Assembly: GCF_010686765.1 (NCBI RefSeq)
Contig: NZ_JAAGWF010000027.1
Coordinates: forward strand, 46,879-110,878
Origin: Geodermatophilus sabuli
GTDB taxonomy: Bacteria; Actinomycetota; Actinomycetes; Mycobacteriales; Geodermatophilaceae
DNA: 64,000 nt
Direction of reading: 5' to 3'
Made by a program: the position numbers and the translations under genes. This document shows, piece after piece, positions 54,370 through 62,759 of this stretch (its first letter is position 1; every line of letters begins with the position of its first letter). The notes beneath the pieces were generated by a model. The model saw only the letters and a list, made by a program, of their open reading frames with translations, was not told where the DNA came from and ran no database searches.

Positions 54370-55590
54370 ATGAACACCGCCCTGCCGCTGCTGGACACCC
54401 CGGCCCCCGACCTGCAGCTCCCCGACAGTGCCCGTGAGGGCCTGGCGACGACGCCGTTCGGGCTCTACGTGCACGTGCCGTTCTGCGCGACCCGCTGCGG
54501 CTACTGCGACTTCAACACCTACACCGCCGAGGAGCTCGGCCCCGGGGCCGGTCGCGCGGACTACGCGGGCACGGCGATCGCCGAGCTGCACCGGGCGGCG
54601 CGCACCCTGGGCCCGGACCGGCCGACGGTGTCGACGGTCTTCGTCGGCGGTGGCACGCCCACGCTGCTGCCCGCCGACGACCTGGCCGCCGTCCTCGGCG
54701 CGGTCCGCGAGCTGTTCCCCGTGGCCGACGACGTCGAGGTCACCACCGAGGCCAACCCGGAGACGGTGACGCCGGCGAGCCTGGCGCGGCTCCGGGAGGC
54801 CGGCTTCACCCGGATCAGCCTGGGCATGCAGTCCGCCGCCGAGCACGTGCTGGCCGTGCTCGACCGGCGGCACACGCCCGGACGGGCGGCGGAGGCGGCG
54901 CGCGAGGCCGCGGCGGCGGGCTTCGCGCACGTCAACCTCGACCTGATCTACGGCACCCCGGGGGAGACCGATGCCGACTGGGCCGCCTCGCTGGCCGCCG
55001 TCCTCGCCGCGCCGGTCGACCACGTGAGCGCCTACGCGCTGATCGTCGAGGACGGCACCCGGCTGGCCCGCCGGATCAGCCGGGGCGAGCTGCCGATGCC
55101 CGACGACGACGTCCTGGCCGACCGGTACGAGCAGGCCGACGCGACGCTGCGGTCGGCCGGCTTCGACTGGTACGAGGTCTCCAACTGGGCCACCTCGGAC
55201 GCCGCCCGCTGCCGGCACAACGAGCTGTACTGGGCCAACGCCAACTGGTGGGGCGTCGGCCCGGGGGCGCACAGCCACGTCGGCGGGCTGCGCTGGTGGA
55301 ACGTCAAGCACCCGGCCGCCTACGCCGGCCGGTTGCTCGCCGGCGACAGCCCGGTGCAGGACGCCGAACTGCTCGACGACGAGGACCGTGCGCTCGAGAC
55401 GATCATGCTCGGACTCCGGCTGCGCGAGGGCCTGGCCCTGACCACGCTGTCGGCGACCGGCCGGGCCCGCGCCGCCGACGCCGTCGCCCGCGGCCTGCTC
55501 GAGCCCCGCGCCCACGCCCGCGGGCGCGCCGTGCTCACCGATCGGGGCCGGCTGCTGGCCGACGGACTCGTCCGGGAACTGACCGACTGA
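54370..55590 (+). CDS. hemW: Radical SAM heme chaperone HemW
   Basis: A 406-residue radical SAM protein. The cluster motif is FCATRCGYCDFNTY with Cys39, Cys43 and Cys46; the extra fourth Cys of oxygen-independent coproporphyrinogen oxidase HemN is not present, so I call it HemW, which inserts heme. VFVGGGTPTLLP and SLGMQSAAEHVLAVLDRRHTP and a C-terminal HemN_C domain (ETIMLGLRLREGL) follow. GGGAG precedes the ATG. It sits upstream of hrcA-dnaJ as in other actinobacteria, with an insertion between. Confidence 0.9.
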   Translation: MNTALPLLDTPAPDLQLPDSAREGLATTPFGLYVHVPFCATRCGYCDFNTYTAEELGPGAGRADYAGTAIAELHRAARTLGPDRPTVSTVFVGGGTPTLLPADDLAAVLGAVRELFPVADDVEVTTEANPETVTPASLARLREAGFTRISLGMQSAAEHVLAVLDRRHTPGRAAEAAREAAAAGFAHVNLDLIYGTPGETDADWAASLAAVLAAPVDHVSAYALIVEDGTRLARRISRGELPMPDDDVLADRYEQADATLRSAGFDWYEVSNWATSDAARCRHNELYWANANWWGVGPGAHSHVGGLRWWNVKHPAAYAGRLLAGDSPVQDAELLDDEDRALETIMLGLRLREGLALTTLSATGRARAADAVARGLLEPRAHARGRAVLTDRGRLLADGLVRELTD

Positions 55591-55601
55591 ACCGGGGCGG
55601 C

Positions 55602-55630
55602 CCCGCCACCCCACGGTCAGGAGTGGCGGG
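55602..55630. terminator. Hairpin between hemW and the ANTAR gene
   Basis: CCCGCCAC (55602-55609) pairs with GTGGCGGG (55623-55630). A second palindrome CCTCCCGGGAGG follows near 55650. The genes are convergent, so it could serve both. Confidence 0.5.
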
Positions 55631-55712
55631 ACCTGACCGCGGCCGCCTCCCGGGAGGCCGCCGCGGCTGTAGAGGGCCCTCGTACGAGGGGTGGTGGGTC
55701 CGTCGTGCCCCG

Positions 55713-56192
55713 TCAGCGGCCGGTCGCGGCCCGGGTCCGGCCGACCGCGAGCTCGCCGGTCACGACCAGGTGCTCGGCGACGTCGCGGAGCTCGACGTTC
55801 GTGTTCATCGACGCCCTGGCCAGGGCGTCGAACGCCTGGTCGGGGGTCAGCCGGTGGCGCTCGATGAGGATGCCCTCGGCCTGCTCGATGACCCCGCGGG
55901 TCTCCAGCGCGGCCTGCAGGTCGTCCGCTGCCGTGCGGGCGCTGCGGTAGGCCTGGACGGTGCCGGCGGCGACGGCCGCGTAGGGGGCGATCCCGGTGGC
56001 CACCGTCCGGCTCGCGTCGTCGGAGGCCCGCGGCGTCCGGGCGTCGATGTCGAGCACTCCGGCGACCTCCACCTCCCCGGCGAGCGGCCGAGGCGCACCA
56101 GCGCCTGCGCGCCATCGGTGGACGGTCGGTGCGACTGCTGGCCACGGAGGGCCTTCGGTCTCCGGCGATTGACGTGCCGCCGGGGATGACAT
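55713..56192 (-). CDS. Truncated GAF-ANTAR protein
   Basis: A 159-residue reading frame. The C-terminal ANTAR domain is complete (RTAADDLQAALETRGVIEQAEGILIERHRLTPDQAFDALARASMNTNVELRDVAEHLV); it binds RNA and acts as an antiterminator. Before it only the end of a GAF domain is left (GEVEVAGVLDIDARTPRASDDASRTVATGIAPYAAVA); the first 40 residues resemble nothing. The gene is probably truncated by rearrangement next to the ABC genes, and may be a pseudogene. Confidence 0.6.
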   Translation of the reverse strand: MSSPAARQSPETEGPPWPAVAPTVHRWRAGAGAPRPLAGEVEVAGVLDIDARTPRASDDASRTVATGIAPYAAVAAGTVQAYRSARTAADDLQAALETRGVIEQAEGILIERHRLTPDQAFDALARASMNTNVELRDVAEHLVVTGELAVGRTRAATGR

Positions 56193-56257
56193 CCGTCAGG
56201 CGCGACCGGCGACGTCTCGCACTACTCCCGGTCCGGGCGGCTCGGCAGGCTCGAGCC

Positions 56258-57166
56258 GTGCCTGGAACCCCTGCCCTGGACGTGTCCGGTCTGACCGTCC
56301 GCTACGGCGACACGGTCGCCGTCGACGAGCTGGACCTCACCATCCCCACCGGTCAGACGGTGGCGCTGCTCGGCCCCAACGGCGCCGGGAAGTCCACCGT
56401 CGTCAACGCCGTCCTCGGCCTGCTGGCCCCGGCGGCGGGAGCGGTCCGCGTGCTGGGGCGGACACCGCGCGAGGCGGTGCGTGCGGGCAGCGTCGGCGCG
56501 ATGCTGCAGCACGGCGGACTGCCCAGCGAGGCGCGCGTCGGCGAGGTGCTCGACCTGGTGCGGCGCAGCTTCCCCACCCGGTGGCCGCTGGAGGACCTCG
56601 TCGTCACCGCCGGCATCGACGGGCTGCTCGGCCGTCCGGTCGAGGCGCTCTCCGGCGGGCAGCGCCAGCGGGTGCTGCTGGCGCTGGCCCTCGCCGGGGC
56701 CCCGCCGCTGCTCCTCCTCGACGAGCCGACGTCGGCCATGGACGTCGAGGGCCGGCGGGCCTTCTGGACGACGATGCGCGGGCTGGCCGAGCGGGGGCAC
56801 ACCGTCGTCTTCGCCACCCACCACCTGGACGAGGCCGACGCGGTGGCCGACCGGGTGGTGGTCGTGGCCGGCGGACGGCTGGTCGCCGACGGCTCCTCGG
56901 CACAGGTGAAGGCGGGGATCGTCGGCCGGACCATCTCGTTCACCGCCGCACCCGACCGCCGCCTCGACGGGCTGCCCGCCGTCACCGGCCTGACGCGGCA
57001 GGGCACGACGGTGACCCTCAGGACCGCCGACGCCGACGTCACCCTGCGGGCCCTGCTCGCCGACGGTGGGCTCCCGGACCTCGAGGTGCGAGGCGCCACC
57101 CTGGAGGACGCCGTCCTCTCGCTCATCTCGACCGGCACGGACGCACCGATCGGAGTCGCACGATGA
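56258..57166 (+). CDS. ABC exporter ATPase (drug/antibiotic type)
   Basis: A 302-residue ATPase: Walker A GPNGAGKSTVVNAVLG, Q-loop MLQHGGLP, signature EALSGGQRQRVLLALAL, Walker B LLLLDEPTSAMD, switch FATHHLDEAD. The C-terminal 80 residues form the extra domain of DrrA-like ATPases. GTG 56258 is the last start before the ABC fold; longer starts are unlikely. The stop overlaps the permease ATG. Confidence 0.88.
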   Translation: MPGTPALDVSGLTVRYGDTVAVDELDLTIPTGQTVALLGPNGAGKSTVVNAVLGLLAPAAGAVRVLGRTPREAVRAGSVGAMLQHGGLPSEARVGEVLDLVRRSFPTRWPLEDLVVTAGIDGLLGRPVEALSGGQRQRVLLALALAGAPPLLLLDEPTSAMDVEGRRAFWTTMRGLAERGHTVVFATHHLDEADAVADRVVVVAGGRLVADGSSAQVKAGIVGRTISFTAAPDRRLDGLPAVTGLTRQGTTVTLRTADADVTLRALLADGGLPDLEVRGATLEDAVLSLISTGTDAPIGVAR

Positions 57167-57906
57167 ACCGGCTGTTGGTCTTCCAGCTGCGCCGCGTGGG
57201 GCGCAACAAGCAGTACCTCTTCTTCACCGTCCTGCTGCCCGCCCTGTTCACGATCTTCATCACCAAGATCATCGGCGGCCAGGCCGGGGACGCGGCGGGG
57301 TTCCAGGACCTCGCGGCCAGCGTGATGGTCTCGATGATGGCCTACGGCGCCCTGGGTGCGGCCCTCGGCGCGACCATCCGGATCTCCTTCGACCGGGCGT
57401 CGGGATGGCTCCGGCAACTGCGGATCACCCCCGTGCCGCAGACGCAGGTGGTCGCCGTCGACGTCGCCGTCGGAGCCCTCCTGGCGCTGCCCAGCCTGGT
57501 CGTCGTCGCGCTCGTCGGCCGGTTCGTCAACGGCGTGCAACTCGGCCTGGGCACCTGGCTGACGCTGGTCGCCGTCCTCTGGGCGGGCTCGGTCGCCTTC
57601 GTCGCCCTGGGGATCCTGGTCGGGCTGAGCCTGGAGGAGAAGGCGGCCGGCGGGGCCATCGGCATCCTCGGGACGATGCTCGCCGCCCTCGGCGGGCTCT
57701 GGTGGCCGGTCGAGATGTTCCCGGACGCGATGCGGGCACTGGCCCGGTTCATGCCGTCCTACTGGTACGCCGAAGTGGGGCGGGACGTCGTCGCGGGCTC
57801 CTCGACGGTGCTGCCCGTGCTGGCGCTGGCCGGGTTCACCGCCCTGTTCGGCGTCCTCGCCGTCCTCGTGGGCACCCGGCGACCGCTGCACGCGGTCTCC
57901 GGCTGA
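57163..57906 (+). CDS. ABC-2 type permease
   Basis: A 247-residue membrane protein with six segments: MNRLLVFQLRRVGRNKQYLFFTVLLPALFTIFITKIIGG at the N-terminus, SMMAYGALGAALGATI, LALPSLVVVALVGRF, and GIGAILGTMLAALGG-like helices ending in WWPVEMFPDAMR. It is coupled to the ATPase and precedes a two-component system, the arrangement of bacterial stress-induced exporters. Confidence 0.85.
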   Translation: MNRLLVFQLRRVGRNKQYLFFTVLLPALFTIFITKIIGGQAGDAAGFQDLAASVMVSMMAYGALGAALGATIRISFDRASGWLRQLRITPVPQTQVVAVDVAVGALLALPSLVVVALVGRFVNGVQLGLGTWLTLVAVLWAGSVAFVALGILVGLSLEEKAAGGAIGILGTMLAALGGLWWPVEMFPDAMRALARFMPSYWYAEVGRDVVAGSSTVLPVLALAGFTALFGVLAVLVGTRRPLHAVSG

Positions 57907-57927
57907 CCGGCGCTACCGTCCCGGGGC

Positions 57928-59034
57928 ATGGACGTGCGGAGCCGGTTCCACCAGCTGGCCTGGGGGCTGCCGTGGCTGCTGTTCCAGCTCTTCCCCCTCG
58001 CCGACCTGGTGTCGGAGCCGCGCCCCGTCGGTGTGCGGATCGTTGCCGGTGTCGGGCTGGTGGTTTTCACCGTCGCGTACCTGGTCGCCTTCGCCCGCGC
58101 CTTCGCCCGCGGATGCGCCCCGGCCTACCGCGAGCTGGCCCTCGTGGCCGTCCTCGGCGTCGGGTTGGCGGTCTCGCTGGGCACCGCGTGGGCCGGCCTG
58201 ATGATCTACGTGTCGGCCGCGATCGCCGTGACCCTGCCCGAGCGTTGGGTGTGGCCGGCGGTGCTGGCCGCGACCGCGGTCTGCACGGGGGTCGTCGCGG
58301 CGGACGACCTGCTCGGCGACGTGTTCATCCTGCCGGTGATGTGCGTGCTCACCGCGTTCGCGCTGCGGGGGACGCGGTACCTGGTCTCGGTCAACGCCGA
58401 GCTGCTCGAGGCGCGGGACGAGCTGGCCCGCTCGGCCGTGGCCGAGGAGCGGCTGCGCTTCGCCCGCGACCTGCACGACCTGCTCGGCCACAGCCTGTCG
58501 CTGATCGCCCTCAAGAGCGAACTCGCCGGCCGGCTGGCCGAGCGTGACCCGGCGCGGGCCCGTGCCGAGATGACCGACGTCGAGACCGCCGCCCGGCGCG
58601 CGCTGGCCGAGGTGCGGGAGGCGGTGAGCGGCTACCGGCAGGTCGGCTGCGCGCTGGCCCTCGCCGAGGCACGCGCGGCCCTGTCGGCCGCCGGAATGAC
58701 GCTGCGCGCCCCGTCCCCGGTCCCCGAGCTGCCCGACCCCGTCGACGCCGTGCTCGGCTGGGTGGTGCGCGAGGCGGCCACCAACGCCCTGCGGCACAGC
58801 GGCGCGCGCACGGTGACCGTGGAGCTCCGGCTGACCGACGGGCAGACGGAGCTGACGGTGACCGACGACGGCCGGGGCCCCGGTGGCGCGCCCGGGGCGG
58901 GGCTGGCCGGCCTCGAGGAGCGGCTCGCCGGCGTCGGCGGCCGGCTGGCGACCGGCTCCGGACCCGGCGGCGGGTTCCGGCTGACCGCCCGGGTGCCGCT
59001 GACCGTCCCCGCCGACCGGGTGGGCGCGCCGTGA
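57928..59034 (+). CDS. DesK/NarX-type sensor histidine kinase
   Basis: A 368-residue membrane kinase. Five or so N-terminal segments (WLLFQLFPLADLV; VGVRIVAGVGLVVFTVAYLVAF) precede HisKA_3 with the phosphorylated His183 in RFARDLHDLLGHSLSLIALKSELAG, and an HATPase domain with NALRHSGA and VTDDGRGPGG. TACCGT (57914-57919) lies eight bases before the ATG. The stop overlaps the regulator gene (GTGA). Confidence 0.9.
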   Translation: MDVRSRFHQLAWGLPWLLFQLFPLADLVSEPRPVGVRIVAGVGLVVFTVAYLVAFARAFARGCAPAYRELALVAVLGVGLAVSLGTAWAGLMIYVSAAIAVTLPERWVWPAVLAATAVCTGVVAADDLLGDVFILPVMCVLTAFALRGTRYLVSVNAELLEARDELARSAVAEERLRFARDLHDLLGHSLSLIALKSELAGRLAERDPARARAEMTDVETAARRALAEVREAVSGYRQVGCALALAEARAALSAAGMTLRAPSPVPELPDPVDAVLGWVVREAATNALRHSGARTVTVELRLTDGQTELTVTDDGRGPGGAPGAGLAGLEERLAGVGGRLATGSGPGGGFRLTARVPLTVPADRVGAP

Positions 59035-59636
59035 TCCGGGTGCTCATCGCCGAGGACCAGGCCCTCGTCCGTGGCGCGCTGCGGGCCCTGCTCGACCTCG
59101 AGGAGGACATCGAGGTCGTGGCCGAGGTGGGCCGTGGCGACCTCGTCGTCGACGCGGCGCGCGCGCACCGGCCCGACGTCGCCCTGCTCGACATCGAGAT
59201 GCCCGGCTGCGACGGCATCGAGGCCGCCCGGGCGCTGGCCGGTGCGGTGCCGGAGTGCCGCGCCGTCGTCCTCACCACCTTCGGCCGGCCGGGGTTCCTG
59301 CGCCGGGCCATGGAGGTCGGCGCGGCCGGTTTCCTCGTGAAGGACGCCCCCGTCGCCGAGCTGGCGCGAGGCATCCGGGCGGTGATGGCGGGGGAGCGGG
59401 TCATCGACCGCGACCTGGCCGCCGCCGCCCTCGCCCTGGGCGCCACCCCCCTGTCGGCCCGCGAGGCGGACGTGCTGCGGGCCGCCGCCGACGGGGCGAC
59501 CGTCGCCGACATCGCCCGCCGGCTGTTCCTCTCCGAGGGGACGGTGCGCAACTACCTGTCCTCGGCGATCGGCAAGGCGGGGGCGCGCACCCGGGTGGAG
59601 GCCGCGCGGGTGGCGGAGGAGAAGGGCTGGCTCTGA
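59031..59636 (+). CDS. NarL-family response regulator
   Basis: A 201-residue regulator. The receiver has phospho-acceptor Asp54 in LLDIEMPG and Lys in FLVKDAPV; the LuxR-type HTH is LSAREADVLRAAADGATVADIARRLFLSEGTVRNYLSSAIGKAGARTRVEAAR. It pairs with the upstream kinase and probably controls the ABC genes. Confidence 0.92.
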   Translation: MIRVLIAEDQALVRGALRALLDLEEDIEVVAEVGRGDLVVDAARAHRPDVALLDIEMPGCDGIEAARALAGAVPECRAVVLTTFGRPGFLRRAMEVGAAGFLVKDAPVAELARGIRAVMAGERVIDRDLAAAALALGATPLSAREADVLRAAADGATVADIARRLFLSEGTVRNYLSSAIGKAGARTRVEAARVAEEKGWL

Positions 59637-59697
59637 CGGCCCCGGCAGGGTCCCGCCGCTCGCAGGCCGGCGGCGGAGCCCCGCACCGGGGCGGTCA
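59634..59697. terminator. Hairpin spanning the stops of two convergent genes
   Basis: TGACGGCCCCGG and CCGGGGCGGTCA pair with one G-G mismatch (59634-59645 with 59686-59697). Each arm includes the stop codon of one gene, and an inner GCCGC/GCGGC stem adds to it. It can serve both strands. Confidence 0.55.
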
Positions 59698-60894
59698 GCG
59701 CCGCCAGAGGCGACCGGTGGCGATCTCCGCGCCCTGACCGAGGGCCTCGAGCTTGGCCCAGGCGATCGACGGGTGGATCCGCCCGCCGAGCCCGCAGTCC
59801 GTGGAGGCGACGACCCGGTCGCGGCCCACGCGGTCGGCGAACCGCTCGATCCGGTCGGCGACCAGCTCGGGGTGCTCCACGACGTTGGTCGCGTGGCTGA
59901 CGACGCCGGGCACGATCACCTTGCCCTCGGGCAGCGCGACGTCGTCCCACACCCGCCACTCGTGCTCGTGCCGGGCGTTGGCCGCCTCGAACGAGTACGA
60001 GCCGGCGTTGATCTCCAGCATCGTCGACACGATCTCGGCCAGCGGCAGGTCCGTGGTGTGCGGGCCGTGCCAGCTGCCCCAGCACAGGTGGAACCGGATG
60101 CGGTCCTCGGGCAGGCCGCGGAGGGCGTGGTTGAGCGCCTCCACTCGGATCTTGGTGAACGCGACGTAGTCGTCGACCGAGGGCTCGGGGACGACCTGGT
60201 CCCAGTTCTCGGCGATGGACGGGTCGTCGACCTGCAGGACCAGGCCGGACTCGACGATCGCCACGTACTCCTCCCGGAGGGCGTCCGCGCAGGCCCAGAT
60301 GAACTCCTCCTCGGTCGCGTAGTGAGTGTTCGGGAGGCGGGAGGCGCTGCCCGGCGACAGCGCGGTGAGGAAGCCCTGCTCGACCCCGGCGGCGGCGAGA
60401 CCCGCCTGCAGGTTGGCGATGTCGGAGGCGAGGGCGGCGCCACCGGTGTAGGTCAGCGGGCCGGTGCAGGTGGGCCACTCCCGCGCCGGGCCCAGCGCGA
60501 TGCCGCTGGTGGGATCGGAGTACGCGTCGGCGAAGCGGGTCCAGTCGCGCCGGTCGGCGAACGTGCTGAGGACGACGTGGCCCGGCTCGGACCGGCGCGG
60601 CTCCCCGGCGATCGGGTTGTCGCCGGTCAGCTCCAGCCCGCCCAGGCGGGAGAAGGAGTAGGTCCACCAGGCGCCGTAGTCGACCGGTGAGGTCATCGAC
60701 TTCCCGTACTCGCCGTCACCGGGGACGGTGATGCCGGCGTCGCGCTGGCGGGCGACCAGGTCGCGGACGGCCTCGGCCAGCAGCTGCTCGTGGGACCCGT
60801 CGGCGCGGCCGGCCTCACGGGCGGCGTTCGCGGCCAGCAGCTCGGGCGTGCGCGGCAGGCTGCCGGCGTGGGTGGTGGGGATGCGATCGGACAC
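59695..60894 (-). CDS. Core-MetE-type methionine synthase
   Basis: A 399-residue protein matching only the C-terminal catalytic half of MetE (full length about 750). Zinc-ligand motifs are visible: HLC in RIRFHLCWGSWHG, Glu in STMLEINAGSYSFEAAN and Cys in VASTDCGLGGRIHPS. THAGSLPRTPELL begins the domain. GTG 60894 was chosen as the last start before it. The SAM-IV-type riboswitch upstream supports a role in methionine synthesis. Short core-MetE proteins are thought to take methyl groups from corrinoid proteins. Confidence 0.82.
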   Translation of the reverse strand: MSDRIPTTHAGSLPRTPELLAANAAREAGRADGSHEQLLAEAVRDLVARQRDAGITVPGDGEYGKSMTSPVDYGAWWTYSFSRLGGLELTGDNPIAGEPRRSEPGHVVLSTFADRRDWTRFADAYSDPTSGIALGPAREWPTCTGPLTYTGGAALASDIANLQAGLAAAGVEQGFLTALSPGSASRLPNTHYATEEEFIWACADALREEYVAIVESGLVLQVDDPSIAENWDQVVPEPSVDDYVAFTKIRVEALNHALRGLPEDRIRFHLCWGSWHGPHTTDLPLAEIVSTMLEINAGSYSFEAANARHEHEWRVWDDVALPEGKVIVPGVVSHATNVVEHPELVADRIERFADRVGRDRVVASTDCGLGGRIHPSIAWAKLEALGQGAEIATGRLWRR

Positions 60895-60957
60895 GGACGT
60901 CTCCTCGGCGTCGCTGCGGGGCGCAGGACGACCGGGGAACGGGTGACGTCGCTGCGC

Positions 60958-61062
60958 TTGCCCTGCCGGCGGCAGGGCCAGGTCGTCACCCGGGGCACCC
61001 CGCCGCAGTGGAGGGTTGCCGACCAGCGAGCCGGGGCTTGACGCTGGTACTCGAGACCTGGG
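60958..61062 (-). ncRNA. SAM-IV-type riboswitch
   Basis: Read on the minus strand, CAGGTC (61060-61055) and GACCTG (60984-60979) form P1. Between them is the core ACCAGCGTCAAGCCCCGGC..GCTGGTCGGCAACCCTCC..GGGGTGCCCCGGGTGA, which matches the actinobacterial SAM-IV consensus as I know it. GCCCTGCC/GGCAGGGC (60978-60960) forms a further eight-pair hairpin. It precedes the methionine gene, so high S-adenosylmethionine should switch it off. Limits are approximate. Confidence 0.82.
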
Positions 61063-61138
61063 GCGAACGTAGGAGGCGCGGACCGCCGGGGTCAAGGCGA
61101 GGACGGCGAGGCGACGGCGTGTCGGCGGCCGGTGGACC

Positions 61139-61465
61139 TCAGCCCTGGCCGGCCGGCTCCGCGGGCATCAGCGCATCGAGGTCGAGCACCCGCACGTGGA
61201 TGACGTTGCGCTGCTGCAGGGCCGCCCGCAGCGCCCGGTGCAGGCCGTCCTCCAGGTAGAGCTCGCCGTGCCACTGGACGGCGTGCGGGAAGAGGTCGCC
61301 GTAGAAGGTGGAGTCCTCGGCCAGCAGCGCGTCCAGCGCCAGCTCGCGCTTGGTGGTGACCAGCGTGTCCATGCGGATCTGGCGGGGCGGGATCATCGCC
61401 CAGTCCCGGGTGGACAGGCCGTGCTCGGGATAGGGCCGGCCGTCACCGATCGCTTTGAAGATCAG
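61139..61465 (-). CDS. Conserved protein, Rv2375-like, divergent from hrcA
   Basis: A 108-residue protein: [96 protein letters not shown] is close to the mycobacterial gene beside hrcA. No ATG or GTG fits the expected N-terminus; a CTG at 61465-61463 does, eight bases after GGAGG (61478-61474). The fold resembles ParB/sulfiredoxin-type proteins in outline (DGLHRALRA), but function is unknown. Confidence 0.72.
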   Translation of the reverse strand: MIFKAIGDGRPYPEHGLSTRDWAMIPPRQIRMDTLVTTKRELALDALLAEDSTFYGDLFPHAVQWHGELYLEDGLHRALRAALQQRNVIHVRVLDLDALMPAEPAGQG

Positions 61466-61613
61466 GGCGACGACCTCCGCTCTGCGAGCCCCGCGAGCAC
61501 CGGATCGGTGCCCGCCGAGCCTATCGGCCGCCGTCTCGACCCGCGGCCGCCCGCCCCGTCGGCCGCCGTCCCCCGGCCCGTGCGAGCCGCGCGACGGGGG
61601 AGGTTCGCCGACG

Positions 61614-61649
61614 TATGCTGGCCTGGCACTCCGAGCGGGTGAGTGCCAG
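61614..61649 (+). promoter_or_regulatory. hrcA promoter with CIRCE operator
   Basis: CTGGCACTC (61623-61631), nine bases, GAGTGCCAG (61641-61649) is the CIRCE inverted repeat, and TATGCT (61614-61619) is a good -10 box. HrcA would bind over the transcription start and repress its own operon until heat shock. Confidence 0.85.
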
Positions 61650-61721
61650 GCACCCGCCAGTGCCGGGACGTCCCCGGGAGGGTCCCGAACGACGCGTCGA
61701 CCGGTACGGGGAGGTGTCACC

Positions 61722-62744
61722 GTGGCGCACGACGAACGCCGCCTGCAGGTCCTGCGGGCCATCGTGCAGGACTACGTCTCGACCAACGACCCGGTGGGCA
61801 GCAAGGCCCTCGCCGAGCGCCACGACCTGGGCGTCTCGCCCGCCACGATCCGCAACGACATGGCCGTGCTCGAGGAGCAGGGCTACATCACCCAGCCGCA
61901 CACCAGCGCCGGCCGGGTGCCGACCGACAAGGGTTACCGGCTCTTCGTCGACCGGCTGTCGGCGGTCAAGCCCCTGTCGGTGGCCGAGCGCCGGGCGATC
62001 GAGAAGTTCCTCGACGGCGCGCTCGACCTGCACGACGTCCTCAGTCGCACGGTGCGGCTGCTGGCCCAGCTGACCCACCAGGTCGCCGTCGTCCAGTACC
62101 CGACCCTGTCCCGCAGCGCCGTCCGCCACCTCGAGCTGGTGCAGGTCGCCGGGTCCCGGCTGCTCGTGGTCCTGATCACCGACACCGGCCGGGTCGAGCA
62201 GCGGCTGGTCGAGTGCGCGGTCGACGTCGAGCGCGACGACGTCGCCGACCTGCGTGCGCTGCTGAACTCGGCGTTCGCCGGCGCCAAGCTCGCCGACGCC
62301 GGCAGCAAGGTGCCCGAGCTGCTCGACACCGCCCCGCCGCACCTGCGGCCGCTGGTCGCGGCCGTGAGCGCAGCCCTCGTCGAGACCCTCGTCGAGCCGG
62401 GCGAGGACCGGCTGGTGGTCGGGGGGACGGCGAACCTGGCCCGCGAGGCGATGCACTTCCCCGGCAGCCTGCGCCCGCTCCTGGAGGCGCTGGAAGAACA
62501 GGTCGTCGTCCTGCGGTTGATCAGTGAGGTGGACACCGGCGGGGCCGTGCTCGTGCGGATCGGCGAGGAGAACGCGCACGAGGCGCTCACCGGCGCGTCG
62601 GTCGTCTCCGTCGGCTACGGCTCCGGCACCCGTGCACTCGGCGGGCTGGGGATCGTGGGCCCCACCCGCATGGACTACCCGATGAACATGGCCGCGGTGC
62701 GAGCCGTGGCCCGCTACGTCGGCCAGATCCTGGCCGAGAGCTGA
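61722..62744 (+). CDS. hrcA: Heat-inducible repressor HrcA
   Basis: A 340-residue repressor of heat-shock genes. The winged HTH ([68 protein letters not shown]) is followed by a GAF-like domain ([41 protein letters not shown]). GTG 61722 is preceded by GGGGAGG. dnaJ follows by 15 bases. Confidence 0.94.
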   Translation: MAHDERRLQVLRAIVQDYVSTNDPVGSKALAERHDLGVSPATIRNDMAVLEEQGYITQPHTSAGRVPTDKGYRLFVDRLSAVKPLSVAERRAIEKFLDGALDLHDVLSRTVRLLAQLTHQVAVVQYPTLSRSAVRHLELVQVAGSRLLVVLITDTGRVEQRLVECAVDVERDDVADLRALLNSAFAGAKLADAGSKVPELLDTAPPHLRPLVAAVSAALVETLVEPGEDRLVVGGTANLAREAMHFPGSLRPLLEALEEQVVVLRLISEVDTGGAVLVRIGEENAHEALTGASVVSVGYGSGTRALGGLGIVGPTRMDYPMNMAAVRAVARYVGQILAES

Positions 62745-62759
62745 GGCTGAGACTTCTCG

